64,000 nt of DNA from Halobacteriales archaeon QH_7_66_36 (GTDB taxonomy: Archaea; Halobacteriota; Halobacteria; Halobacteriales; Haloarculaceae). A program made the translations under genes and the position numbers. Location: the NCBI GenBank assembly GCA_003021175.1, contig PXQV01000010.1, forward strand, positions 1 through 64,000, in the 5' to 3' direction. Shown piece by piece: positions 15,532 to 24,990 of this stretch. The first letter of the stretch is position 1. The number at the start of each line of letters is the position of its first letter. The notes under the pieces were generated by a model, which searched no databases, had not been told where the DNA came from, and saw only the letters and a list, made by a program, of their open reading frames with translations.

Positions 15532-17030
15532 TCACAGCCCCAGCGGGTCGAGGTCGACGTGCTCGCCGACGAGCGCCGCGGCCGCATCGTACGAGTCGCG
15601 GTCGGAGTCGGTCGGTTCGGAGCGGTCGACGCCGGCGCGGTCGAACACTCGCTGGACAAAAGCGTCACGCACGCCGCCGTTCTCGAAGAGCCCGTGGAGG
15701 TAGGTGCCGAGCGTGTCGCCCACGGCGGCGCTGTCCGGGCCGAGCGGCCGGGCCACGTCCGCCAGCGCCCGCGTCTCGCCCAAATGTATCTCGTAGCCGG
15801 TCGCCTCGCCGGTCGCACCCGCGAGCGGGCCGACTCCGTCGACGGGGACGGTCGTCTCGGCGACCCGCTTCTCCGGCGAGAATCGCGTTTCGACGGGGAG
15901 CCGTCCGAATCCGTCGAGCCGTTCGACCTCGCCGGTGGCCTCGACGGCCGCGTTCAGCAGGCGCTCGCCGAGCAGTTGGTAGCCGCCACAGATGCCGACG
16001 ACCGGTCCGTCGAAGTCGGCGAGTCGGTCGCCGAAGCCGGCCTCGCGGAGCGCGAGCAGGTCGTCGACGGTGTTCTTCGTCCCGGGGAGCACGAGCGCGT
16101 CACAGTCGAGCGGAGCGTCGGGCGGGAGATACGCGACCTCGACGCCCGGTTCGGCGGCCAGCGGCTCTCAGTGTCGGGAAGCGCGACGCTGTCCTCCTCG
16201 GGCAAGCCGGGGTCGTCGTACGGGAGGACGCCGAGCACCGGCACGCCGGTTCGTGATTCGAGGTCTTCGATGCCGGGTTCGAGTACGTCCCGCGACCCCC
16301 GGAACTTCGTGATGACGACGCCGGCCACGCGCTCGCGGCAGGCCTCGGGCATCAACCGGAGCGTGCCGACGACGTGTGCGAAGACGCCGCCCCGCTCGAT
16401 GTCGGCGACGAGGAGGATGTCGCAGTCGCGGTCGGCGGCCGTTTCGGCCCCGTCTTCGTCGGCGTTCTCGGCGACATCGTCCGCTTGCTCAGGTTGAACA
16501 TCGTCGGCGACATCGTCCGCTTGAGCAGGGCGGACGCCGTCGGCGAACCGCGCCGTCTCGACGTTCGCGAGGTCGCGGTGGAGCAGGTTCGGCTCCGCGA
16601 TCGAGCCGGCCCCCTCCGCGACGATCACGTCGTGGTCACGGGCGAGTCGGTCGTGAGCGTCCGCGGCCGCCGCCACCGCGTCGTGCCAGTAATCGTCGTA
16701 GTAGCCGTCGGAGGTGACGTTGGCGAGGCCACGACCGTTCACGACGAGTTGGCTCTCGCCGTCGCCGCGCGGCTTGAGCAGGACGGGATTGTGGTCGGTC
16801 GTCGGGGTGACGCGGGCGGCCCGCGCCTGCACGTACTGCGAGACGCCGATTTCACCCCACGGCTCCGACCCGACCGGCGCGGCAACGGCGCGGGCGTTGT
16901 TCGACATGTTCTGGCCCTTGAACGGCGCGATATCGTAGCCGCGGTCGGCCAGCAGGCGACAGAGCCCGGCGGCGACCGTGCTCTTCCCGACGTGGCTCGC
17001 GGTGCCGGCGACGAGCAGCGTCCGCGTCAT
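15532..17030 (-). pseudogene. cobQ: Cobyric acid synthase, frameshifted
   Basis: CobQ amidates four side chains of adenosylcobyric acid a,c-diamide using glutamine. The N-terminal synthetase begins [20 protein letters not shown] (P-loop) with [10 protein letters not shown]; the C-terminal glutaminase has [11 protein letters not shown] and GYEIHLGETRAL. A -1/+2 frameshift near 16165 separates VALPDTES from [15 protein letters not shown], so the two halves are in different frames. The catalytic residues are otherwise intact, so either the gene died recently, the frame is recoded, or the base is a sequencing error. Residues around 155-190 hold an acidic in-frame insert with a 36-nt tandem duplication. 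If intact it would be about 498 residues. Confidence 0.85.
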
Positions 17031-17200
17031 CGCCCGGACGCTCGGCACGCGGGGGCTTCGGCCTTCCGCTCCCGGCCGTCCCGGAGGTCCGGCTCAACCG
17101 CCCCCGCGAGCCGGTCGCTGGCGGCCGCTCACCGTTGCTGCTGGACGCCAGCGTGCCAGTGTCGGTTACGGGCCGGGCGGAGCGAGCCGGACGCGGGGCC

Positions 17201-17761
17201 TCACTCTTCGGGTCCCGGGCCGTCGAGCATGGCCCGGAACAGGTCGGGGTCGTCGAGCAGTCCGTCCGGCGGGGCGTCGGTGTCCTCGAGCGAGTCACGG
17301 AGCGCGGCGTACTCCTCGTTGTCTGCGAGCTCGGCGGTTCCCAGCTCCGATTCGAGGGTCGCGACCTTGCTGGCACGGGCGTACGTATCCCGCACCGTCT
17401 CGTCGTACTCGGACAGCGCCGCCAGCCGCTCGACGACCCCTCGGAGGTCGGGGCCATCGACCGGTTTCGTCAGGTACTCGTCGAACGGCATGTCGATGAT
17501 GTCGACATCCGGCTCCGCGGCCGTCACCATCGCCACCCGCACCTCGTATCCCGTCTCGCGGACGCGCGCGAGCACCTCGTCGCCCGACAGGTTCGGCATC
17601 ATGCGGTCGAGCAACACCACGTCGATGTCGTCGTCTATCGCGTCGAGTGCCGCCTCCCCGCCGTACGCCACCCGCACGTCGTACTCGTCGAGCCACATCT
17701 TGTACGAGTCCGCGACGTTCTCCTCGTCGTCGACGGCCAAGACGGTCGGTTCGTCGTTCAT
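17201..17761 (-). CDS. Response regulator with HalX domain
   Basis: A 186-residue protein. The receiver domain (about 5-120) has the acidic pair DDEE at 11-14, phospho-acceptor Asp52 in VLLDRMMPNLSG and Lys in YLTKPVDG. The C-terminal half (ALSEYDETVRDTYARASKVA onwards) is the helical HalX domain peculiar to haloarchaeal regulators; it lacks a classic DNA-binding motif. It lies 79 nt downstream of the kinase at 17.8-19.7 kb on the same strand, so the two probably form a two-component pair. Confidence 0.9.
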   Translation of the reverse strand: MNDEPTVLAVDDEENVADSYKMWLDEYDVRVAYGGEAALDAIDDDIDVVLLDRMMPNLSGDEVLARVRETGYEVRVAMVTAAEPDVDIIDMPFDEYLTKPVDGPDLRGVVERLAALSEYDETVRDTYARASKVATLESELGTAELADNEEYAALRDSLEDTDAPPDGLLDDPDLFRAMLDGPGPEE

Positions 17762-17840
17762 GTCGGTCCCATCGTTCCGTCTATTTTCATCTCTACCGCT
17801 CGGGTATATACGTGTGGGCTAGCGTAATCGTCCGGGCACG

Positions 17841-19703
17841 TCACGCGGTCATCACCTCCTCGGGCCCGGTGACCTCGATGCGGAGGCCGCCGTCGTCGCT
17901 CTCCGTCGCCCGCACCGTCCAGCCGTGGAGGGCTGTCACCTCTCGGACGATGCTGAGGCCGAGGCCAGTGCCGTCCACGTCGCCGCTCGCGCCCGACTCG
18001 AAGATTGCCTCGCGCTCGTCCTCGGGGATACCGGGACCGTCGTCGGCTACGTAGAACCCCTCCTCGCACGTGTCGACCGTGACCGACACGTCCGGCCCGG
18101 CGTGTTCGACGGCGTTCCCGAACAGGTTCGCCAACAGCCGCTCCAACTGCCCGCGGTCCGCGCGGACGGTCGCGTCAGCCGCGACGGTCAGCGTCGCTTC
18201 TTCCGCTGACGCACCGGCCGTCTCCCACACGTCGCGGGCGACCGCTTCCAGCCCGACCGGGTCGGGCGCCTCGATCTCTTCGGTCCGTGTCAGTTCCAGC
18301 ACGTCGTCGACGATGCGCGCCATTCGGTCGTGCAGCGACTCCAGCTCTGAGACGTACTCGCTGTCGACCTCCGAACCGAGCAGCGCAAGCGTCGCCTTTG
18401 CCGTGTTCAACGGGTCACGCAGGTCGTGGGCCAGCGTGGAACGGAACCGTTCGAGCCGCTCGTTCTGGCGTTCGAGCTCGCGCTCGCGGGCAAGCAGGTC
18501 GAGGGCCGTCTCGGCGTGGCTGGCGAGGAGTTCGAGCTGAGACCGCTCCGTCTCCGGGAACGTCACCACCTCGTGCCGTGCGACGTGGAACACGCCGTGC
18601 TCGCCGACGGGCAACATCAACACCGTACCGAGGGGCGCGTCGCTTGCCGCCCGCTCCGCGGCAACCGTCCCGTAATCCTCGATGAGCCGAGATTCGCCCG
18701 CCACAAACACGTCCATGGAGAGAGTCTCGGGGTCGAACGACGGCAGCTCGCCGGTCGTCCCTGCCGTGGGTTCCATCTCGTGGACGGCCGACGACGCGGC
18801 GACGGGGTCGAGCGAGTCGATGACATCGTCGTACTGCCAGAAGCAGACGAGCGCCTCGTCGAACACCGACTCCACGATGTCGACGAGCACCTCCGCGATA
18901 TCGTCGACCGATTCGGCGTACAGCAGATCGGTCGCCGCTTCATGGAGCTGACTGAGCCGCCGGCTCCGACGCTTCCGTTCCGAGATGTCGCGGAGGGACG
19001 CCAGCACGCGCTGGTTGCCGTCGCGCTCGAACGTCGTCAGCGTCACCTCCACGGGGACGACACTGCCGTCCTCGTCTCGGTCGGCCCACTCGAAGGTGTA
19101 ACTCCCCCGCTCGACGGCGCGGCGGAGGTTCGCTTCCGGGTCGGCGTCGACGTGGGCCTCGGCGGTCAGCTCGGCGATGGAGCGGCCGAGCAGCTCCGTC
19201 CGTTCGTAGCCGAGGAGCTCACAGAACCGCTTGTTGACGTCGAGTATCGTGTCGTCGTCGACGCCGTGGACGATGAGCGGGTCGCCGACCGCCTCGAACA
19301 GTTCCGTGGGGAGCGGCCGCTCGTATCCCGTCTCACGAGCCGCGGCGCGGATCCGATCGACGAGCGCGGCACCTGGCTCGTCCTCGGCGGGCGCGGCGAC
19401 GTACTCGTCCGCGCCGGCGGCGACCACCTCGGTCGCGACGCGGGGGTCCTCGCTACTGGCGTACGCGACCAGCGGCAACGAGGGGTGTTCGGCGGCGAGC
19501 CGGCCGGTCGCCTCGGTCGCGTCCAGCGAGTCTGTGCAGACGACCAGACACTGGACTGGCAGCTCGGCGACGGCCGCCACCACCTCGTCCGGCGACTCGC
19601 AACGGTGAACCCCGGTGTCGAGCCGTCCGGCGATCGGCTCCGGATCCGGCGTGGTGCCGACGACCACGACGGTCGTCTCGTCGGCCGGCAGCGGCGAAGG
19701 CAT
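17841..19703 (-). CDS. PAS/GAF sensor histidine kinase with degenerate receiver
   Basis: A 620-residue cytoplasmic kinase. Residues about 10-125 form a receiver-like fold (VVVVGTTPDPEP, VAYASSEDPRVATEVVAAGA) without the normal phospho-Asp. A PAS domain (about 130-240, ending LRDISERKRR) and a GAF domain (about 250-400) follow. The kinase core has STLAHDLRDPLN with His426, N box LLANLFGNAVEH and G1 box VADDGPGIPEDERE, so it should be active. The downstream HalX response regulator is its likely partner. Confidence 0.88.
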   Translation of the reverse strand: MPSPLPADETTVVVVGTTPDPEPIAGRLDTGVHRCESPDEVVAAVAELPVQCLVVCTDSLDATEATGRLAAEHPSLPLVAYASSEDPRVATEVVAAGADEYVAAPAEDEPGAALVDRIRAAARETGYERPLPTELFEAVGDPLIVHGVDDDTILDVNKRFCELLGYERTELLGRSIAELTAEAHVDADPEANLRRAVERGSYTFEWADRDEDGSVVPVEVTLTTFERDGNQRVLASLRDISERKRRSRRLSQLHEAATDLLYAESVDDIAEVLVDIVESVFDEALVCFWQYDDVIDSLDPVAASSAVHEMEPTAGTTGELPSFDPETLSMDVFVAGESRLIEDYGTVAAERAASDAPLGTVLMLPVGEHGVFHVARHEVVTFPETERSQLELLASHAETALDLLARERELERQNERLERFRSTLAHDLRDPLNTAKATLALLGSEVDSEYVSELESLHDRMARIVDDVLELTRTEEIEAPDPVGLEAVARDVWETAGASAEEATLTVAADATVRADRGQLERLLANLFGNAVEHAGPDVSVTVDTCEEGFYVADDGPGIPEDEREAIFESGASGDVDGTGLGLSIVREVTALHGWTVRATESDDGGLRIEVTGPEEVMTA

Positions 19704-19826
19704 TGTCTCGAACTACGAGCGGATTCGTAAATAGTAGTCGGTGCCGAGGGGTGAGCAGTCGCGGTCGGCTCGGCCGCCCGGCCGCCGACAGGAGGCGGGC
19801 GCGGACGGGAGCTGGGCGGCGTCGGG

Positions 19827-21254
19827 TCAACACTTCCTGCTTGCGACCGTCCGCCGTTGCGTGCGGTCGGGCGCGTCCAGCCGCACCTTCTGGGTGACCA
19901 GGACCACGGTCACGCTATCGAGTCGGCGCTCGTGGGTTCGCTCCCACCGGGCACAGAGATACGCGGCGAAGCCCTCGCGGAGCCGGTCGCCGCGACGCAG
20001 TTCCGTCAGGTAGACGTACCACCGGTGGCTGGGGTACGTGTCCCCCGAATCCGCGGGCCGGAACACGGGGTCGCCACCCCGGAGCGCGTCCACCCGGTCG
20101 CCGTCGGCCGTCGTCCCGACGGGGACGTACCAGCCGTCCGTCGACAGCGGCTCGGGCGCGAACATGTCCCAGCGGCGCTCCGTCGGGTCGAGCGTCCCCG
20201 CCGCCGGGGTGGCGACCACGCCCACGCCAGCGGCGTTCCACACCAGTACGAACGCAAGCAGGACGGCGGCGACGGCTCGCGCGGCCGGTCGGACGCGGTC
20301 GGCCGGAAGCGAGGACGGCCGCGGGAGTCGCCCCCTCACGGTCCGGGCCCGAGCTGCGACCCCGGTAGTCCCGGCCTCGAGTCGGTCCCAGACGGCCGGC
20401 GGGAGGAAGGGGAGCAGGCCGGCGACGGAGACGAGCGGGAAGACGCCGAGCCGGAGCGTCGCCAGCATGAACAGGTGGCCGCCGGCGAAGGCCGCGACCA
20501 GCGCCGTCCGAGCCCGGCCGGTTGCGAGGAGGAGCAGCGGCGAGGCGACCAGCAGCGCCAGCCACGCGTGGGCACCGAGCCGCAGGAGGGCCGGCGCGCC
20601 GGCGAGCAGGTCCCCCAGCCCGACGGTCAGCGCGTCCACCCCGAAGACGAGCCGGACGGCCTCGCCGGAGCGCCACGCCGACCCGCGCAGCTTCAGGACC
20701 GCGTTCACGAGGTAGACGACCAGCACCTGCACGAGCAGTCCCGCGGTAGCGACGGAGACGACACGCTCCTCGGCCGTCGCGTCGGGGGCCGCGTCGAGGC
20801 CCCAGCGGGTGCCGAGCGGGAGCAGTACGCCCCACAGCAGGAGTCGCCGCAGCAGCGAGTCGCCGGCGTTCAACACCGCGAGGTTCCGGGTGTGGAGCGA
20901 GACGAGCAGGAGGAACAGCGCGAGCGCGGCGGCGCGGCTCCGGTAGCCGACGGCGAGCGCGAGCGCGACGAGCCCCGTCAGGGCGAACAGGCCCGCCGCC
21001 CACGCGACCGAGCCCGACAGCGCGTAGACGGAGAGCCGGCCGACGGTCGGGTAGCGGTCGAACAGCAGTTCGCGGGGGAGGACGCCCGCATCGGTGTAGA
21101 AGGCGACGAGGTCGGGCGCGCGCAACGCGAGGTCCGCGAGCACGAGCAGGCCGAGCGCGACCCGGAGCGCTGCCAGCGCGCGCGGGTCGACGCCGAGGCG
21201 GGGACGCAGGGCGGCCACGATACGGGGGTGCCGGTCGGCGAGCGAGCGGGACAC
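19827..21254 (-). CDS. HTTM-domain membrane protein (vitamin K-dependent carboxylase-like)
   Basis: A 475-residue membrane protein. The start RPRLGVDPRALAALRVALGL through ADLALRAPDLVAFYTDAG and GVLPRE is the signature of HTTM proteins, the horizontally transferred relatives of vitamin K-dependent gamma-carboxylase. Around six to eight hydrophobic helices follow to about residue 300, then a helix near 345-360 and a soluble C-terminal part with WDMFAPEPLSTDGWYVP. The reaction in archaea is unknown. The GTG at 21254 was chosen because a GGGCTATGCC box lies about 30-40 nt upstream. Confidence 0.75.
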   Translation of the reverse strand: MSRSLADRHPRIVAALRPRLGVDPRALAALRVALGLLVLADLALRAPDLVAFYTDAGVLPRELLFDRYPTVGRLSVYALSGSVAWAAGLFALTGLVALALAVGYRSRAAALALFLLLVSLHTRNLAVLNAGDSLLRRLLLWGVLLPLGTRWGLDAAPDATAEERVVSVATAGLLVQVLVVYLVNAVLKLRGSAWRSGEAVRLVFGVDALTVGLGDLLAGAPALLRLGAHAWLALLVASPLLLLATGRARTALVAAFAGGHLFMLATLRLGVFPLVSVAGLLPFLPPAVWDRLEAGTTGVAARARTVRGRLPRPSSLPADRVRPAARAVAAVLLAFVLVWNAAGVGVVATPAAGTLDPTERRWDMFAPEPLSTDGWYVPVGTTADGDRVDALRGGDPVFRPADSGDTYPSHRWYVYLTELRRGDRLREGFAAYLCARWERTHERRLDSVTVVLVTQKVRLDAPDRTQRRTVASRKC

Positions 21255-21330
21255 GGGTTCTCGTTCGCGTGAACCGGGACCGGGGGCATAGCCCTTGTGC
21301 GACCGTGGCGGGTGCGCTCGCCGCCCGGGC

Positions 21331-23256
21331 TCAGTCGTCGGCCCGGACGACCGTCGTCCCGACCCGTCGGTCGAGGAAGTCGTCGAGGATACGGAACAGC
21401 CTGATCTTCTGGTCGATGTCGGAGGAAGCGTGACCCTCCTCGCCGAGTTCGACGTACTCGAACTCCTCCCCCTCACCACCTTCGTAGCCCAGCTCCTCCA
21501 GCCGGTCGCGGTAGAGCCGCGCCTGCTCGACCGGGACGCGGCGGTCGTTGACGCCGTGGACCAGCAACAGCGGACAGTCGAGGTTCGCCGCGTGCTCGAC
21601 GGGCGACCGCTCGCGGTACAGTTCGGGGTGCTCCTCGGGCGTGCCGAGGTTCTTCTCCATCAGTTCGGTGCGGAAGTGGGGCATCGTCGTCTCGAACATG
21701 CGTTCGAGTTCGGTGAGGCCGATCCACGCGATGCCGGCGTCGTAGAGGTCGGGATACTGGACCGTCTGCCAGTAGGCGGAGTAGCCGCCGTACGAGCCGC
21801 CGAAGACGACGACGCGGTCGGAGTCGAGGTAGTCGTGCTCCGCGAGGACGTGCTCGGCGGCGACGGCCACGTCGCCCTGTTCTGCGCCGCCCCAGTCGTC
21901 GTACAGCTCGCGGACGAACTCGCGGCCTCGCCCCGTCGAGCCGCGGTAGTTCACCTGCAACACGGAGTAGCCCCGCGAGACGAGGAACTGCGTGTACAGA
22001 TCGAAGTTCCGGTGGTCGGCCGCGCGCGGGCCGCCGTGCGGGTTGACGATGAGCGGCGACGGCCGCTCGCCGGAGTCGTACAGCAGGCCTTCAATTTCGA
22101 GCGTGTCGTAGGCGTCGTGCTCGACGGCGGCCTGCCGCGTCTCGGGGACGCCGTCCGACTCGAAGGTGAAGAACGCCGCGTCGGCGAAGTTGTCGGGGTC
22201 GAACGGGCCATAGTCGGCCGCCAGCAGCGTCTCGGTCGTGTCGTCGGTCAGGTCGTACGCGAGCAGGTCCGGCCGCGTGCTGGGCGTGGTGTGCGACACG
22301 AGGAGGCGGTCGTCGTCGATCTGGGTGCGGCCGGTTCCGGAGAGGGTGGCCACTCCCTCGGGCAGGTCGAGCTCGCGCGCGTCGCCGTCGAGGTCGTAGA
22401 CGACCGGCGCGACCGCCGCCTCGCGCGTCCGGTGGACGAGGAACCGCTCGCCGTCGTCGAGGAAGGCGACCGGCGACTCCTCGCTTTCGCCCCCGTACCA
22501 CGTCACCTCGCCCGACTCGAACTCGTAGACGCCCGCCCGCGAGACATCCTCGGAGTTGTCGGAGACGAGCAGGCGGTCGCCGTCCGGCGAGAAGTCGACG
22601 GGCGAGGCCTCGGCTCCCGTCTCACCGATGTCGAGGTTTCGGGGGGTCGAGCCATCGGCGTCGTCGCCGGCCGGCGGCCGGCCGCCCGTGGCGCGTGGCG
22701 CCACGCTGGCGACGTACACGTCCTGATTCTCGAAGTCGTCGGCCTCGTTGGTGCTGAAGGCGATCCGTTCGCCGTCGGGCGAGAGCGTCGTGCTGCCGGC
22801 CGCCCGCTCGTAGTCGGTGAGCTTCGTCGTCTCGTCGGCGTCGCGGTCGTGCCGGTAGACGTTCATCTGACCGTCTCGCGAGGAGCCGAAGTAGAGGACG
22901 CGGCCGTCGTCGCTCACCGCTTGGAGGGCGTTCTGTCCCGCCTGTTCGACGACCGGCTCGGTGTTGCCCTCGCGGTCGACGACGTGGATGTCGTTCTGCT
23001 CGTTGCCCCCCTCGTCCATGTGGAAGAACACCTCGTCGTCGCCCCACTTCAGCCACCAGCGGGCGTTGCGCGGCACCTCGCCGTCGGTCACCCGCCGCGA
23101 CTCGCCGGTGTCGGTGTCGATCAGGTGGAGTTCGTTCCGGCCGGAGCCGTCGTAGTAGACGGCGACCGTCGAGCCGTCCGGCGACACCGTCGGATGGTGA
23201 AAGCTCGGCAGCCCCGCGAGCTCTTCGAGCACGTCGTCGACATCGTCGAAGCGCAT
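21331..23256 (-). CDS. Prolyl-oligopeptidase-family serine peptidase (S9)
   Basis: A 641-residue peptidase with an N-terminal beta-propeller (about 15-370; repeats such as TVSPDGSTVAVYY, TLSPDGERIAF and DFSPDGDRLLVS) and a C-terminal alpha/beta hydrolase. The nucleophile is Ser in FGGSYGGYSA, the acid is Asp in HGVNDRRVP, and the base is His in EEGHASS. It resembles acylaminoacyl peptidases. There is no signal peptide, so it acts in the cytoplasm on peptides that fit the propeller pore. Confidence 0.9.
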   Translation of the reverse strand: MRFDDVDDVLEELAGLPSFHHPTVSPDGSTVAVYYDGSGRNELHLIDTDTGESRRVTDGEVPRNARWWLKWGDDEVFFHMDEGGNEQNDIHVVDREGNTEPVVEQAGQNALQAVSDDGRVLYFGSSRDGQMNVYRHDRDADETTKLTDYERAAGSTTLSPDGERIAFSTNEADDFENQDVYVASVAPRATGGRPPAGDDADGSTPRNLDIGETGAEASPVDFSPDGDRLLVSDNSEDVSRAGVYEFESGEVTWYGGESEESPVAFLDDGERFLVHRTREAAVAPVVYDLDGDARELDLPEGVATLSGTGRTQIDDDRLLVSHTTPSTRPDLLAYDLTDDTTETLLAADYGPFDPDNFADAAFFTFESDGVPETRQAAVEHDAYDTLEIEGLLYDSGERPSPLIVNPHGGPRAADHRNFDLYTQFLVSRGYSVLQVNYRGSTGRGREFVRELYDDWGGAEQGDVAVAAEHVLAEHDYLDSDRVVVFGGSYGGYSAYWQTVQYPDLYDAGIAWIGLTELERMFETTMPHFRTELMEKNLGTPEEHPELYRERSPVEHAANLDCPLLLVHGVNDRRVPVEQARLYRDRLEELGYEGGEGEEFEYVELGEEGHASSDIDQKIRLFRILDDFLDRRVGTTVVRADD

Positions 23257-23307
23257 CGTCCGGCCGAAGTAGCCGAACTATCCTGAACGTTTGGAGACGT
23301 TGGCGAG

Positions 23308-24363
23308 TCAGGGTCGAAGCACCTCGACGCCCGCCGTGTCGTAGTCGGTCATGGCGGCGAGTCGGTCAGACACCTCGTCGAGCGACACCTCGCGGCCGAC
23401 GAGCGCACCGGGGTCGAGTCGGCCGCTCTCGACCATGCCGAGCAGTTCGGGGAACCGGGTCGGGGGCATCCCGCGGGAGCCGAGCCAGTCGACCTCCCAG
23501 CGGGTCATCCAGTCCGCCGGGAGCGGCACCTCTCCCTGCTCGGCGTCGGTGGTCAGCCCGACCTGCACGTGGGTGCCTCGCTCGCGGAGACAGCGCACGG
23601 AGTTGCGGGCCGTCTCCGCCCGGCCGAGCGCGTCCACGGAGACGTCGGCCCCGCCGTCGGTCGCATCGTCGATGGCCGCGACCGGGTCGCGCTCGCTCGC
23701 GTCGACGGTCACGGCCGCGCCGACCTCGTCGGCCAGCGACAGGGCGTCGGAGGATACGTCGACGGCGACCGGTCGCGCACCGAGAGCGTCGGCGATCTGG
23801 ACGGTCGAGAGGCCGACGCCGCCACAGCCGTGAACCGCCACCCAGTCGTCGCCGTCGACGGCCGCCCGGTCGGCCAACGCGTGGAAGGCGGTCATGTACC
23901 GACAGCCGACGGCCGCCACGTCGCGGAACGGGAGGCCGTCGGGGACGGGCTGGAGGTTGTAGTCGGCGCTCGGGACGGCCACCTGTTCGGCGAACGCGCC
24001 CGGCGCGGCGGACTCGAAGCCGAGGGCGGTGCCGTCGGTACAGGTGTTGCCGTGACCGGTGTGACAGCTCTGACACGCACCACAGCCGAGGTTGAACGGG
24101 ACGACGACGCGGTCACCCTTGCGGAACCGCTCGACGCGTGGGCCGACAGCGAGCACCCGACCGGCGGGTTCGTGACCGAGCACGTAATCGAGCGGAACCT
24201 GATCGTCGGCCCACTCGCCGTGGCCTTTCCACGCGTGCCAGTCGGAGCGACAGATGCCGCAGGCCTCGACCCCGACGACCGCACCGTCCGGGGCCGGGTC
24301 GGGGGCCGGGCGCTCCGTCACGTCGAGCGGTTCACCGTACTCGCGGAGGACAGCAGCGCGCAT
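23308..24363 (-). CDS. Zinc-dependent medium-chain alcohol dehydrogenase
   Basis: A 351-residue MDR enzyme. Catalytic zinc ligands are Cys in EACGICRSDWHAW, His/Glu in LGHEPAGRV and Cys in VGCRYMTA. The structural zinc site is CGACQSCHTGHGNTC. The NAD(P) motif is HGCGGVGLSTVQIADALGA, followed by VAVDVSSD. Substrate specificity cannot be read; the family includes alcohol and sugar or threonine dehydrogenases. The gene is monocistronic between the peptidase and a small winged-helix gene. Confidence 0.88.
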   Translation of the reverse strand: MRAAVLREYGEPLDVTERPAPDPAPDGAVVGVEACGICRSDWHAWKGHGEWADDQVPLDYVLGHEPAGRVLAVGPRVERFRKGDRVVVPFNLGCGACQSCHTGHGNTCTDGTALGFESAAPGAFAEQVAVPSADYNLQPVPDGLPFRDVAAVGCRYMTAFHALADRAAVDGDDWVAVHGCGGVGLSTVQIADALGARPVAVDVSSDALSLADEVGAAVTVDASERDPVAAIDDATDGGADVSVDALGRAETARNSVRCLRERGTHVQVGLTTDAEQGEVPLPADWMTRWEVDWLGSRGMPPTRFPELLGMVESGRLDPGALVGREVSLDEVSDRLAAMTDYDTAGVEVLRP

Positions 24364-24399
24364 ACCCCCGCCACGCGTCCGGGAGTGAAAAGTGCCTGC

Positions 24400-24594
24400 T
24401 CACGTGGGCGCGTACCGACCGTCCCGTTTCGCGACCAGCCCCTCCCGTTCCAGCGTGCGGAGCACCGGCAGCAGGGTCAACAGTCGTTCGTCCAGTGCGG
24501 TCGCCAGTTCGTCGGCCGTCGCTTCGCCGCGCTCGGTCAGGTACAGATACACGAGCTTCGCCGTCTCCGAGGACAGCGTCCTGAGCGAGGACAT
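24400..24594 (-). CDS. Small winged-helix DNA-binding protein
   Basis: A 64-residue protein consisting only of a winged helix-turn-helix: SETAKLVYLYLTERGEATAD as the first helices, then LLTLLPVLRTLEREGLVAKR with the recognition helix and wing. It is too short for a ligand-binding domain. A TTTAGTGCA stretch at about 24619-24628 is a plausible promoter about 30 nt before the ATG. Its target is unknown; it sits upstream of the alcohol dehydrogenase on the same strand, 36 nt away, so it may be co-transcribed with it. Confidence 0.7.
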   Translation of the reverse strand: MSSLRTLSSETAKLVYLYLTERGEATADELATALDERLLTLLPVLRTLEREGLVAKRDGRYAPT

Positions 24595-24990
24595 CACGCT
24601 CTCGGCTATTTCACGACATGCACTAAACTTTTCTACAACAGCTGTCGAACTTCGGGACACAGACGAATCCATCGGTGTCGTCGGGATACAGGAAGCGAGG
24701 GTCAGCCAGTCGGACGCGAGTCGTCCGAGCGGGTTCGCCCAGAGAGCGGCGGTAACATCGCTACCGCTCCGCCCGGCGGACAGGGGAGCGGAGCGGAGAG
24801 ACACCCTGACGTACATAAAAGCCGAACCGGTTCGGCGAAACTTACGGTTACTCGCGGGATGTACGAATAGATGGGTCGGTTGGACACGACCCGTCGCCAG
24901 CGCGTTCCCCCCGTGTGCCGCCACAGCGCGGACACACCCTGCACCCACCCCTGCTCCCTTTCCCGCCCCCTGTCCCCGTTTCTCCGACGG
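24595..24990. other. Gene-free stretch between two regulator genes
   Basis: About 400 nt with no gene that I can support. It contains the promoter region of the small winged-helix gene and a perfect 16-bp palindrome at 24821-24836 directly after ACATAAAA. The right third is a C-rich run downstream of the HTH_10 gene. Confidence 0.5.
24821..24836. promoter_or_regulatory. Perfect 16-bp palindrome, possible operator
   Basis: GCCGAACCGGTTCGGC reads the same on both strands. It follows a TATA-like TACATAAAA on the plus strand, yet no plus-strand gene starts nearby; on the minus strand it lies between the end of the HTH_10 gene and the small winged-helix gene. It could be a regulator binding site or the stem of a terminator, although no T-run follows the stem. 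Confidence 0.4.

Noticed and set aside
15532-16092. C-terminal half of cobQ as an independent glutaminase gene
   Set aside because: Its start lies inside the CobQ linker and the missing linker is readable in the next frame; a frameshifted cobQ explains it better.
16468-16523. Two 20-nt direct repeats 36 nt apart, considered as a CRISPR seed
   Set aside because: Only two copies, inside a coding gene, adding an in-frame 12-codon duplication; no leader or cas genes in the window.
19857-21272. Long plus-strand open frame (about 470 codons) opposite the HTTM gene
   Set aside because: Its protein is a low-complexity Arg/Glu/Gln-rich product of GC-rich antisense DNA; the minus strand encodes a recognisable HTTM membrane protein.
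21295-23286. Plus-strand frame of about 660 codons
   Set aside because: Antisense to the S9 peptidase, whose catalytic triad and propeller are clear; the plus frame has Val/Arg/Asp-rich composition without any domain.
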